From positions 1 to 9,635 of the forward strand of contig CANGVB010000090.1 in assembly GCA_947456995.1 (NCBI GenBank): 9,635 nucleotides of DNA. The letters run 5' to 3'. The DNA is from Bryobacteraceae bacterium. GTDB taxonomy: Bacteria; Acidobacteriota; Terriglobia; Bryobacterales; Bryobacteraceae. The notes beneath the pieces were generated by a model, which saw only the letters and a program-made list of their open reading frames with translations, had not been told where the DNA came from and ran no database searches. The translations under genes and the position numbers were made by a program. Below, piece by piece: positions 1 to 6,801 of this stretch (the first letter of the stretch is position 1; each line of letters begins with the position of its first letter).

Positions 1-8
1 TTCGACAC

Positions 9-1319
9 TCATTTTTTGGCCTTCCTTTCAGCGTCGACACAGATGTTCTGATCGACTTTCAATTTGGTTCTGGGAATCGCTGGCGAATAGCCGATGCAGC
101 GTTCTTTCATTTTGTAGCCGGTGATGAGGTTGTTCTCGACGATGGTGTTACTGGATGGGTCAGGCCGCTCAGCGCCTTTGCCAAAGTAGATACCGCTGCG
201 CAGAAGATCTGGCTCGTCGCCGAAGTAGCATTCAGCGCCTTTGCCGTGGCTTTCGGTGCAGCTTGAGGTGTTGAGGAAGCGCATGCGGTTTTTGCGCACG
301 ATGTGGTTTCTTCCAATCAGGAAGATGCCGCCATACTTCATGCCTTCGATCTCGTTGTCTTCGATGAGGATGTCTTCGCTTCGCATGTCGGGGTTGGTGT
401 TGTTGAGCACGATGCCAAAGTGGCCTTGCGGATAGGCGGTGGCTGGCTTGGCGTTGTAGCAGCGATTGGAGAGGATCTCGCCGTGGTGGAAGCCGTCGAG
501 GTCGAGACACTTGCCGTTGACCTCCTGGATGAGGTTTTCGGCGTAGAGGCTCTTGTCGACATTGCCGGCTGTGTCGATGCCGACGGGGATGCCACCGTTG
601 GCCATGTCGACGAGTTCCACAGGGTAGCCGATGTTGACCATGACGTTCTTGAGGACGCGGATGTTGGTGGCGTGGCCTACCTGGATGGCGTCGCGAGCGC
701 TGCCGTTGACTTCGTTCTCCTGGATGAGGCCGTCGCGATTGCGGGGGCTTTCGTATCGAGAGTGAGTCCAGATACCGTTGCCGCGGATGGCGCGGAGCTT
801 GACGAAGCGAATCTCGAAGTCGGCAGTGCCTTCTTCGAGAAGGATGCCGCCGGTGGTGTTGTTCTTGCCTTTGTCGTCGCGCGAGCCTGAGTACTCGATG
901 CGGGCGGTCTGGATGCGCACGCGGTTGGACCTCGAGACGAGGATGGGGAAGTTGACGACATTGCGGATCTCGATGTCGCGCAGGATCACTCCCTCACAGT
1001 TGTCGATGAGGATGCCGTTGAGTGGGTAGAAGTCTGAGAAGGCTTGGTCGTAGGGGGCAATGGGGAAGCTGCGCTCCAACTGCTGGCGGTTGCCGTCGAG
1101 CTTGAGCCGCTGGATACTGAGCTCTTTGAGACCGCGGGCAACGATGAGGGCGGGGCCCTTGAAATTCGCTGAAGCCTTGAGGGTAGAGCCCGCAGGAGCG
1201 CCCAAAAGCTGGGTGCTTTCCTCGAGGACCATAGGCTCGTCGAGCACGGTGATGCCGGGCTTGAGCGTAATCTCTTTTGCCGCGAAGGCGAGCATCGCTA
1301 TGCTTAATAGAATGTCCAT
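9..1319 (-). CDS. Secreted right-handed parallel beta-helix repeat protein
   Basis: A 436-residue protein probably exported and folded as a right-handed parallel beta-helix, as in pectate-lyase-like and Beta_helix/PbH1 proteins. The start at 1319 gives a short hydrophobic leader (MDILLSIAMLAFA, likely cut near residues 13-14). The body carries successive rungs rich in G-I-x-I/L and I-x-x-N-x-I patterns, for example near residues 102-122, 158-186, 197-229, 259-289, 301-349 and 376-402. Six cysteines (271, 287, 354, 364, 408, 427) lie in the C-terminal half and could form disulfides outside the cytoplasm. No lyase active site can be assigned by eye, so the substrate is unknown; a glycan is the usual guess for this fold. 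The frame stays open upstream to 1616, but that stretch lacks family character and lies inside the divergent gene. A TTG at 1331 would give MSKRMDILL..., a more normal charged signal-peptide start. No strong Shine-Dalgarno precedes either. The stop is TGA at 9-11. Confidence 0.82.
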   Translation of the reverse strand: MDILLSIAMLAFAAKEITLKPGITVLDEPMVLEESTQLLGAPAGSTLKASANFKGPALIVARGLKELSIQRLKLDGNRQQLERSFPIAPYDQAFSDFYPLNGILIDNCEGVILRDIEIRNVVNFPILVSRSNRVRIQTARIEYSGSRDDKGKNNTTGGILLEEGTADFEIRFVKLRAIRGNGIWTHSRYESPRNRDGLIQENEVNGSARDAIQVGHATNIRVLKNVMVNIGYPVELVDMANGGIPVGIDTAGNVDKSLYAENLIQEVNGKCLDLDGFHHGEILSNRCYNAKPATAYPQGHFGIVLNNTNPDMRSEDILIEDNEIEGMKYGGIFLIGRNHIVRKNRMRFLNTSSCTESHGKGAECYFGDEPDLLRSGIYFGKGAERPDPSSNTIVENNLITGYKMKERCIGYSPAIPRTKLKVDQNICVDAERKAKK

Positions 1320-2094
1320 TCGCTTTGACAAGTTTAGCGTCAGTGCCCCGGCCGGGAGTTGGATCGGGGTGGTTGGCCACGGAGAATCTGGAATCGTAGA
1401 AGTTTTGGAGGCGGCAACACACAGTTGCCAGAATCTGAGTGCCTTGGACTTGCCCGCCCGGCTGAGCTGGCTGGCCGAGGCAGAAAGGGTGAGGCGGAGC
1501 GGCGGCGTTGTGATTGCCGGAGCGAGCGACCCTGAGATGCTGCGCAATCTGGCAGATGAAATCTGGTGGCTCGACGGCGGCCAGATGGTGAAGCGTGGCG
1601 ATACAAAAGAAGTCATAGAGGCTTACCTCAAGAGTGTTTATGCCTCGGTCCCTGAGATGGCCCCGAGTTTGCGGCGGGGCGATGGGCGGGCCGAGATTGT
1701 GTCGATTGAAGTGCTCGATGCAGGCGATAAGCCAACGGCACTGATTGTCAGCGGGCAGCCAGCGGCAATTCGCGTGGTAGCGAAATACGCTGCCTCTGTG
1801 GCTGACCCGGTGATCGGGATTCTGATCCGAACGAGGATTGGTTTTGAAGTGTATGGCACCAATACCGAGCTGGAACAGTTGAAGCTGGGGCCGGTTGAAG
1901 CTGGCCAGACGCGGACGGTGACGTTTCGATTTGAGTGTCAACTGTGCCCACAGAGCTATACGATTACGGCTGCCTCACATGACCCCGACGGGGTATGGCA
2001 TGAATGGATGGAAGACGCGATCAGCTTCGCCGTCTCCGATAGCCGCTACACGGCGGGTGTGGCGAACTTGCGGGCACGAGCGGAACTTTCCTAG
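1312..2094 (+). CDS. Wzt-like carbohydrate-binding protein with degenerate ABC ATPase remnant
   Basis: A 260-residue protein in two parts. Residues about 122-255 resemble the C-terminal domain of Wzt, the part of O-antigen ABC exporters that recognises the polysaccharide: GDGRAEIVSIEVLDA (123-137), a central beta-sandwich with GILIRTRIGFEVYGTNT (169-185), then SYTITAASHDPDG (215-227) and a final F-x-V strand. Residues 1-110 align by eye with both ends of an ABC ATPase. GVVGHGESGIVE (19-30) sits where Walker A belongs, but the catalytic lysine is isoleucine (I28) and the following Ser/Thr is valine. GGVVIAGASDPEMLRNLADEIWWLDGG (64-90) matches the H-loop strand but has no histidine. About 100 residues holding the Q-loop, LSGGQ signature and Walker B are absent. 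It should therefore not hydrolyse ATP. The upstream frame to 1060 is antisense to the beta-helix gene and is excluded; an in-frame ATG at 1300 is an alternative start. The zinc-ribbon/PspC gene follows after 21 bases. Partner and glycan are unknown. Confidence 0.75.
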   Translation: MSIRFDKFSVSAPAGSWIGVVGHGESGIVEVLEAATHSCQNLSALDLPARLSWLAEAERVRRSGGVVIAGASDPEMLRNLADEIWWLDGGQMVKRGDTKEVIEAYLKSVYASVPEMAPSLRRGDGRAEIVSIEVLDAGDKPTALIVSGQPAAIRVVAKYAASVADPVIGILIRTRIGFEVYGTNTELEQLKLGPVEAGQTRTVTFRFECQLCPQSYTITAASHDPDGVWHEWMEDAISFAVSDSRYTAGVANLRARAELS

Positions 2095-2115
2095 ACGCAA
2101 TAGCGTATCCGTAGT

Positions 2116-2406
2116 ATGTTCTGCACAAAATGCGGTGGTGCAATAGAAGAAAACGCGAGCTTTTGCCCGCGTTGTGGGACCTCCGTTGTAGCGGGAGCGG
2201 TCCCTAGACCCACAGTTGAAAAGAAGCTGGTACGGCCACAAGGCGACAAATGGATTGCCGGAGTGTGTCAGGGCTTTGCCCGGTACTTTGGCATCGATGT
2301 CACACTGGTGCGACTTGTGTGGGTATCGACGGTGATCCTTGCGGGTACCGGGCTTCTAGCCTATTTGATCTGCTGGATTGTTATCCCTCGAGAGTATTCA
2401 ACGTAG
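2116..2406 (+). CDS. Zinc-ribbon plus PspC-domain small membrane protein
   Basis: A 96-residue protein. The N-terminus is a zinc ribbon with two CxxC knuckles (C3/C6 and C17/C20: MFCTKCG...FCPRCG). A linker to about residue 35 leads to a PspC domain (about 36-94): KLVRPQGDKWIAGVCQGFARYFGIDVTLVRLVWV, then a hydrophobic segment (about 66-90) ending in the typical CWIVIPRE. PspC-family proteins are inner-membrane proteins named after a phage-shock component that senses envelope stress. This stand-alone zinc-ribbon form is common in bacteria and its exact role is not established, so no symbol is given. It follows the Wzt-like gene by 21 bases on the same strand and may be co-transcribed with it. 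There is no clear Shine-Dalgarno. Its last 26 bases overlap the end of leuD on the other strand. Confidence 0.85.
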   Translation: MFCTKCGGAIEENASFCPRCGTSVVAGAVPRPTVEKKLVRPQGDKWIAGVCQGFARYFGIDVTLVRLVWVSTVILAGTGLLAYLICWIVIPREYST

Positions 2407-2980
2407 AGAATCGCTTGGCCTCGTAGGCGGCGATTGCATCGTTGTTCTTGAGGATGAATCCAAGTTCGTCGACACCTTCGAGAAGGCACTGCTTTGAGAA
2501 GCCGTCAACGTGGAATTCTGCCTTGGTGCCGTCGGCAAGAGTGATCGTTTGTGAAGCGAGATCGACTTGTACGCTCGACTCTGGCATCGAGAAAAGCTTC
2601 TTGTGGATCTCGGGGCTCACAACGATGGGGAGCAGACTGTTCTTGAGCGCGTTGCTCTTGAAGATGTCAGCGAAGGAGGTGCTCAGGATGGCGCGGAAGC
2701 CGTACTGGGTGAGAGCCCAGGGAGCGTGCTCGCGCGAGCTGCCGCAGCCGAAATTGTCACCGGCGAGCAGGATCTTGAGGCCCTTGGAGGAATCCTGATT
2801 GAGGATGAAGTCTGGCTTGGGTGTGCCATCGGATTCATAGCGCCAGTCGTTGAAGAGCAGGTCGCCCCAACCTTCCATGTCGGTCTTCTTGAGGAAGCGT
2901 GCGGGGATGACCTGATCGGTATCAATGTTGTCGACGGGCATGACAACCATGCGGCTTTCAAAGGGTAGGAATTTTTCCAT
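2381..2980 (-). CDS. leuD: 3-isopropylmalate dehydratase small subunit
   Basis: A 199-residue small (swivel) subunit of isopropylmalate isomerase, which with LeuC converts 2-isopropylmalate to 3-isopropylmalate through 2-isopropylmaleate in the cytoplasm. Diagnostic motifs are NIDTDQVIPARFLK (18-31), GDNFGCGSSREHAPWAL (74-90), the FADIFKSNALKNSLLP segment (103-118) and DGFSKQCLLEGVDELGFIL (159-177). Length matches the bacterial family. The frame continues upstream of 2980 but only as a shadow of leuC. The ATG at 2980 is fixed by a strong GGGAGG ribosome-binding site (plus-strand 2990-2995, 9-nt spacing) inside the end of leuC and by the LeuD N-terminus MEKFLPFESRMVVMPVDNIDTD. It is the last gene of the operon, 2 bases after the leuC stop. 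Its 3' end overlaps the convergent PspC gene by 26 bases, and I see no hairpin plus T-run terminator there. Confidence 0.97.
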   Translation of the reverse strand: MEKFLPFESRMVVMPVDNIDTDQVIPARFLKKTDMEGWGDLLFNDWRYESDGTPKPDFILNQDSSKGLKILLAGDNFGCGSSREHAPWALTQYGFRAILSTSFADIFKSNALKNSLLPIVVSPEIHKKLFSMPESSVQVDLASQTITLADGTKAEFHVDGFSKQCLLEGVDELGFILKNNDAIAAYEAKRFSTLNTLEG

Positions 2981-2982
2981 GG

Positions 2983-4398
2983 TTAGTTGCCTCCCAACAG
3001 GGTGCGGACATCGGTGACTTTGCCAGTGACGGCGCTGGCGGCGGCGGTGAGGGGGCTGGCGAGGAAGGTGCGACCACCCTTGCCCTGACGGCCTTCGAAG
3101 TTGCGGTTCGAAGTAGAGACGCTGTACTGGCCGGGGCTCAACTGATCGCCGTTCATGGCGATGCACATGCTGCAGCCGGCTTCGCGCCATTCAGCACCTG
3201 AAGCACGGAAGATCTCGTGGAGGCCTTCTGCTTCAGCCTGACGCTTGATCTGCTGCGAGCCGGGGACGACCATAACGCGGACGTTGTCAGCAACCTTGCG
3301 ACCCTTGAGGATCGAGGCGGCGCTGCGGAGATCGCTCATGCGGGAGTTGGTGCAGGAGCCGATGAAGACTACATCAATGGGATGGCCGAGGAGGGGCTTG
3401 CCAGCGTCGAGCGCCATGTAGGCAAGAGCCTTCTTCAAGCTGTCGCGCTCGAGGGCGTCGGCGATGTTGCCAGGATCTGGAATTGAATCGTTGATGCCCA
3501 TGCCCATGCCGGGGTTGGTGCCGAAGGTGATCATGGGCGCGAGACTTGCGCCATCGATCGAGATCGTACGGTCGTAGGTTGCGCCTTCGTCGGTGGGAAG
3601 GGTCTTCCAGTAAGCTACGGCGGCATCCCAGGCTTCGCCCTTGGGCGAGAAGGTGCGGCCCTTGAGGTATTCGAAAGTGGTTTCGTCTGGAGCAATCAGA
3701 CCTGCGCGAGCGCCGGCTTCGATTGACATGTTGCAGACCGTCATGCGCTCTTCCATCGAAAGATCGCGAATGGTGGAGCCGCAGAATTCAAAGACGCAAC
3801 CGGTGCCGCCACCGATGCCAATGCGGGCGATCAGCGCGAGGATGATGTCCTTGGCGCCGACGCCGGGGGCAAGCTTGCCTTCTACCAGAACCTGGAAGGA
3901 TTTGGAGGGGCGTTGCAGGAGGCACTGACTGGCGAGGACGTGCTCGACTTCGCTGGTGCCGATGCCAAAAGCGAGTGCGCCGAAGGCACCATGGGTGGCA
4001 GTGTGGCTATCGCCGCAGACAACGGTCATACCGGGCTGGGTGAGGCCGTTCTCGGGGCCAATGACGTGACAGATGCCTTGCTTGTCGCTTTGGAAGCCGA
4101 AGCAGGGGATGCCGAATTCAGTAGCGTTGCGTTCGAGCTTCTCGACCTGGCTCTTGGCGATGGGGTCGAGGATGGGCAGGTTGCGTGGGGTGGTGGGTGT
4201 GGAGTGGTCTGTTGTCGCGAAGGTGAGGTCGGGACGACGGACTTTGAGGCCACGGCGGCGGAGGCCGTCGAAGGCCTGGGCGCTGGTGACTTCGTGCACG
4301 AGGTGGAGGTCAATGAAGAGTAGAGCGGGAGAGCCGGGCGGGTTGGCTACGACGTGGGAATCCCAAAGTTTCTGAATGATGGTTCTTGGCTGACTCAT
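2983..4398 (-). CDS. leuC: 3-isopropylmalate dehydratase large subunit
   Basis: A 471-residue aconitase-superfamily large subunit carrying the [4Fe-4S] cluster of isopropylmalate isomerase. The three cluster cysteines are visible: C349 in GSCTNSR, and C409 and C412 in [11 protein letters not shown]. Other family blocks are [11 protein letters not shown] (33-43), TTDHSTPT (62-69), [32 protein letters not shown] (127-158) and [16 protein letters not shown] (429-444). Length is normal for bacterial LeuC. The ATG at 4398 lies 5 bases after the leuB stop. The nearest GAGG is about 16 nt upstream, so initiation may depend on translational coupling to leuB. The two subunits act as a heterodimer, which fits the 2-base leuC-leuD junction. 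Nothing suggests a defect. Confidence 0.98.
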   Translation of the reverse strand: MSQPRTIIQKLWDSHVVANPPGSPALLFIDLHLVHEVTSAQAFDGLRRRGLKVRRPDLTFATTDHSTPTTPRNLPILDPIAKSQVEKLERNATEFGIPCFGFQSDKQGICHVIGPENGLTQPGMTVVCGDSHTATHGAFGALAFGIGTSEVEHVLASQCLLQRPSKSFQVLVEGKLAPGVGAKDIILALIARIGIGGGTGCVFEFCGSTIRDLSMEERMTVCNMSIEAGARAGLIAPDETTFEYLKGRTFSPKGEAWDAAVAYWKTLPTDEGATYDRTISIDGASLAPMITFGTNPGMGMGINDSIPDPGNIADALERDSLKKALAYMALDAGKPLLGHPIDVVFIGSCTNSRMSDLRSAASILKGRKVADNVRVMVVPGSQQIKRQAEAEGLHEIFRASGAEWREAGCSMCIAMNGDQLSPGQYSVSTSNRNFEGRQGKGGRTFLASPLTAAASAVTGKVTDVRTLLGGN

Positions 4399-4403
4399 GT
4401 TAG

Positions 4404-5480
4404 TTATCCGATTGCCTCGCAGATGGCCCTGCCGACTTGTTCGGTTGAAGAGTTGCCGCCGAGGTCTTTGGTGGTTAGTTTTGCGTTGAGGGTGGCTTCC
4501 ATGGCCGTGTTGACGGCGGTTGCCTCTTCGATCAGGCCGAAGGTGTATTCGAACATGGCGGCGATGGAGCCGATGGCACCGAGGGGGTTGGCAATGCCTT
4601 TGCCTGCGATGTCTGGTGCGGAGCCGTGGACGGGCTCATAGAGGCCGACCCATGCGCCGGAGGGGCGCTGAGCGCCGACTGAGGCTGATGGGAGCATGCC
4701 GATGGAGCCGGTGATGACAGAGCCTTCGTCGGAGAGGATGTCGCCGAACATGTTCTCCATCAAGAGGACGTCGAACTGAGCAGGCTTGAGGACCAACTGC
4801 ATGGCGGCGTTGTCGACGAGGAGGTGATCGAGCTGGACGTCGGGGAATTCAGGAGCGATCTCGACTACGACTTTGCGCCAGAGTTGTGAGGTCTCAAGGA
4901 CGTTGGACTTGTCGACGGAGGTGACCTTTTTCTTGCGCTTGCGAGCCAGGTTGAAGGCCATGCGGGTGACGCGGGCGATCTCGGCGCGGGTGTAGGTCAT
5001 GGTGTTGGTGCCACGCTCTTCGTCGCCAGCACCGCTGATGCCACGCGGGGTGCCGTAATAGAGGCCGCCGGTGAGTTCGCGGACGATGATCATGTCGACG
5101 CCGGTGAGGAGATGGTTCTTCAGCGGGGAGGCATCGATCAAGGCGTCGTAGGCCTTGACGGGGCGCAGATTGGCGAAGACGCCGAGGGTCTTGCGGATGC
5201 CGAGGAGGCCTTTTTCGGGACGCATGGCGGGAGGCGCGTTGTCGAACTCGGGGAGGCCGAATGCGCCCATGATTGTGGCATCGGCTTCGAGGGCGAGGCG
5301 CTCGGTTTCAGCCGGGTAGGGGCTGCCCGTCTTGTGGATGGCGATGCCGCCGAGGAGGCCTTCGGTAAGGACTAATTCGTGGTTGAACTTTTTCGCGACG
5401 TGGCGGAGGACACGCAGGCCTTCTGCGGTGACTTCAGTTCCGATTCCATCGCCCGGGAGGGCGAGAACTTTCAATTGCAT
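4404..5480 (-). CDS. leuB: 3-isopropylmalate dehydrogenase
   Basis: A 358-residue NAD-dependent beta-decarboxylating dehydrogenase. It oxidises 3-isopropylmalate to 2-isopropyl-3-oxosuccinate, which decarboxylates to 2-oxoisocaproate. Family blocks run in order: [10 protein letters not shown] (8-17), [21 protein letters not shown] (87-107), [14 protein letters not shown] (134-147) with the catalytic Tyr at about 141, VDKSNVLE (189-196) with catalytic K191, DNAAMQLV (223-230) with metal ligand D224, and [27 protein letters not shown] (241-267) with D247 and D251. [15 protein letters not shown] (285-299) is the NAD-binding loop. The leader block reads [10 protein letters not shown] where many LeuB have GGPKWDN, a modest variation. 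Length is normal. The ATG at 5480 directly abuts the leuA stop (0-base gap), implying tight translational coupling. Confidence 0.98.
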   Translation of the reverse strand: MQLKVLALPGDGIGTEVTAEGLRVLRHVAKKFNHELVLTEGLLGGIAIHKTGSPYPAETERLALEADATIMGAFGLPEFDNAPPAMRPEKGLLGIRKTLGVFANLRPVKAYDALIDASPLKNHLLTGVDMIIVRELTGGLYYGTPRGISGAGDEERGTNTMTYTRAEIARVTRMAFNLARKRKKKVTSVDKSNVLETSQLWRKVVVEIAPEFPDVQLDHLLVDNAAMQLVLKPAQFDVLLMENMFGDILSDEGSVITGSIGMLPSASVGAQRPSGAWVGLYEPVHGSAPDIAGKGIANPLGAIGSIAAMFEYTFGLIEEATAVNTAMEATLNAKLTTKDLGGNSSTEQVGRAICEAIG

Positions 5481-6668
5481 CTAGCTGACTTTCTCGGCGG
5501 ATTTTTCTAGCGCCGTTTCAATGAATTCGGTGATCTCTTCGTTGGTAAAGCCTTTTTTGTTGTCGGCAGCGTTGGTGAAGAACTCGTAGACCATGTCGAG
5601 CTGTTCTTTGGTGAGCTCTTCAAAGCCGAGTTCTTTGACGCGCTCTTTGAGAGCGTGCCGGCCGCTGTGTTTACCAAGGATGAGTTTGCCGGCGGGGACG
5701 CCGACGCTGTGGGGGTCGATGATTTCGTAGGTGCTCTTGTTCTTGAGGTAGCCGTCCTGATGGATGCCGGCCTCGTGAGCGAAGGCGTTTGCACCGACGA
5801 TGGCTTTGTTTGGTTGCGGCCCGAAGGTGATGATGCTCGAGAGCAACTGGCTGGCCGGATAAAGTTGTTCGGTGACGATGTTGGTGTCGTAGGGGTAGAA
5901 GTCGCGACGGGTCTTCATGACCATGACTACTTCTTCGAGAGAGCAGTTGCCGGCTCGTTCGCCGATGCCGTTCATGGTGCACTCGATCTGGCGAGCGCCG
6001 GCTTTGACGGCGGCAAGGGAGTTGGCGACTGCAAGGCCGAGATCGTCGTGGCAATGGACGCTAACGATGGCACGATCGCCAAGGAGGCGAGCAATGCGAC
6101 CGATGCGTTCTGAGTAGTCTTCAGGAACGGAATAGCCGACAGTGTCTGGCAAGTTGACGGTGGTTGCTCCGGCGGCGACCACGGCAAGGCTGATCTCTTC
6201 GAGATAGGCGATGTCGGTGCGGGTTGCGTCTTCGGCGGAGAACTCGACGTCATCGACGTACTTGCGAGCGAGTTCGACGGCGCGGACGGCGTCTTCGAGG
6301 ACTTGCTGGCGGGACTTCTTGAGTTTGAATTCTAGATGGATGTCGCTGGTGGCGATGAAGGTATGGATGCGCGGGCGCTTCGCTTTTTCAAGAGAAGTTG
6401 CGGCACGCTCGACATCGCCTTTGGTGGCGCGAGCGAGCGCGGCTACGCGGACGCCGGGAAATTCTTCGCTGACGCGACGAACGGCTTCCCAGTCACCTTC
6501 AGAGGCGATGGGGAAACCAGCTTCCATAATGTCGACACCGAGGTCGACGAGTTTTGCAGCCATGCGCAGCTTTTCCGGTACGGTCATGCTGCAGCCAGGG
6601 GACTGCTCTCCATCGCGCAAAGTCGTGTCAAATATGTAGACTCTGGGCTGTTTTTGGGCCTCAGACAT
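5481..6668 (-). CDS. leuA: 2-isopropylmalate synthase, short form lacking the C-terminal regulatory domain
   Basis: A 395-residue enzyme for the first committed leucine step: acetyl-CoA plus 2-oxoisovalerate to 2-isopropylmalate. The DRE-TIM catalytic barrel is complete: FDTTLRDGEQSPGCSM (13-28) with catalytic R18 and metal ligand D19, EFSAEDATRTD (142-152), NLPDTVGY (172-179), VHCHDDLGLAVANSLAAVKAGA (204-225) with metal ligands H205 and H207, and NGIGERAGNCSLEE (233-246) with N241. The linker block HEAGIHQDGYLKN (298-310) and GKHSGRHAL (332-340) favour LeuA over citramalate or homocitrate synthase. The protein ends soon after the barrel and linker, whereas typical LeuA of about 500-550 residues has a further leucine-binding domain of about 120 residues. 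The stop abuts the leuB ATG, so truncation by sequencing error is unlikely. A near-perfect TAGGAGG (plus-strand 6674-6680) sets the ATG at 6668. It is the first gene of the operon and diverges from the LysR gene. Confidence 0.96.
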   Translation of the reverse strand: MSEAQKQPRVYIFDTTLRDGEQSPGCSMTVPEKLRMAAKLVDLGVDIMEAGFPIASEGDWEAVRRVSEEFPGVRVAALARATKGDVERAATSLEKAKRPRIHTFIATSDIHLEFKLKKSRQQVLEDAVRAVELARKYVDDVEFSAEDATRTDIAYLEEISLAVVAAGATTVNLPDTVGYSVPEDYSERIGRIARLLGDRAIVSVHCHDDLGLAVANSLAAVKAGARQIECTMNGIGERAGNCSLEEVVMVMKTRRDFYPYDTNIVTEQLYPASQLLSSIITFGPQPNKAIVGANAFAHEAGIHQDGYLKNKSTYEIIDPHSVGVPAGKLILGKHSGRHALKERVKELGFEELTKEQLDMVYEFFTNAADNKKGFTNEEITEFIETALEKSAEKVS

Positions 6669-6691
6669 GGGCGCCTCCTATTTGCTCTTTT

Positions 6692-6720
6692 ATTATGTTC
6701 TGGCGAGTTAGATTTAGCAA
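6692..6720 (-). promoter_or_regulatory. Predicted sigma70-type promoter of leuABCD
   Basis: Read on the minus strand, a -35 box TTGCTA (plus-strand 6715-6720) is separated by exactly 17 bases from a -10 box CATAAT (6692-6697). This puts transcription start near 6685 and gives a leader of only about 17 nt before the leuA ATG. It lies downstream of the pentamer array to which the LysR regulator may bind. Predicted by eye only. Confidence 0.5.
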
Positions 6721-6727
6721 ATTTATA

Positions 6728-6757
6728 TTGCTTGCGCTAGGGATAATCGGTCATAAT
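6728..6757 (+). promoter_or_regulatory. Predicted promoter of the LysR-family gene
   Basis: TTGCTT (6728-6733) and CATAAT (6752-6757) are separated by 18 bases on the plus strand. Start of transcription would fall near 6764, inside the candidate LysR box, which is the usual geometry for negative autoregulation. GATAAT at 6742-6747 is a competing -10. The -35 boxes of the two divergent promoters are only 7 bases apart. Confidence 0.4.
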
Positions 6758-6783
6758 GGAATAAGGCAGACTTATCCCATAAG
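6743..6783. promoter_or_regulatory. Candidate LysR-type operator: array of ATAAK/CTTAT pentamers
   Basis: Five pentamers occur in 41 bases: ATAAT 6743-6747, ATAAT 6753-6757, ATAAG 6761-6765, CTTAT 6771-6775 and ATAAG 6779-6783. ATAAG-N5-CTTAT (6761-6775) is a perfect inverted repeat and contains the T-N11-A core (T6762, A6774) typical of LysR-family sites. CTTAT-CCC-ATAAG (6771-6783) forms a second, overlapping dyad. Starts are spaced 10, 8, 10, 8, giving an 18-base super-period. The array lies between leuA and the LysR gene, upstream of the predicted leuA -35. Which protein binds it is inferred. Confidence 0.55.
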
Positions 6784-6801
6784 CCAAACGAAAGAGACCC
6801 T

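Noticed and set aside
303..890. 195-codon plus-strand frame antisense to the beta-helix gene
   Set aside because: Val/Asp/Ala-rich composition typical of a frame opposite GC-rich coding sequence; no domain is recognisable.
1060..1311. Upstream extension of the Wzt-like frame by 84 codons
   Set aside because: Antisense to conserved beta-helix coding sequence and without family resemblance. The ABC-like N-terminal strand begins right after the ATG at 1312.
1320..1616. N-terminal extension of the beta-helix frame by 99 codons to an upstream ATG
   Set aside because: It lies wholly inside the Wzt-like gene, reads as low-complexity Ser/Pro/Arg sequence and precedes a good signal peptide.
2981..3190. 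Extension of the leuD frame upstream into leuC
   Set aside because: Arg/His/Pro-rich shadow of leuC. The LeuD family N-terminus and a strong ribosome-binding site fix the start at 2980.
3913..4323. Long plus-strand frame antisense to leuC (similar ones at 5655-6113 opposite leuA and 5112-5375 opposite leuB)
   Set aside because: Mirror of codon-position GC bias in the leu genes. All conserved motifs are on the minus strand.
6669..6801. T-box, leucine leader peptide or riboswitch upstream of leuA
   Set aside because: No run of leucine codons, antiterminator or T-box core is visible, and the predicted leader is only about 17 nt.
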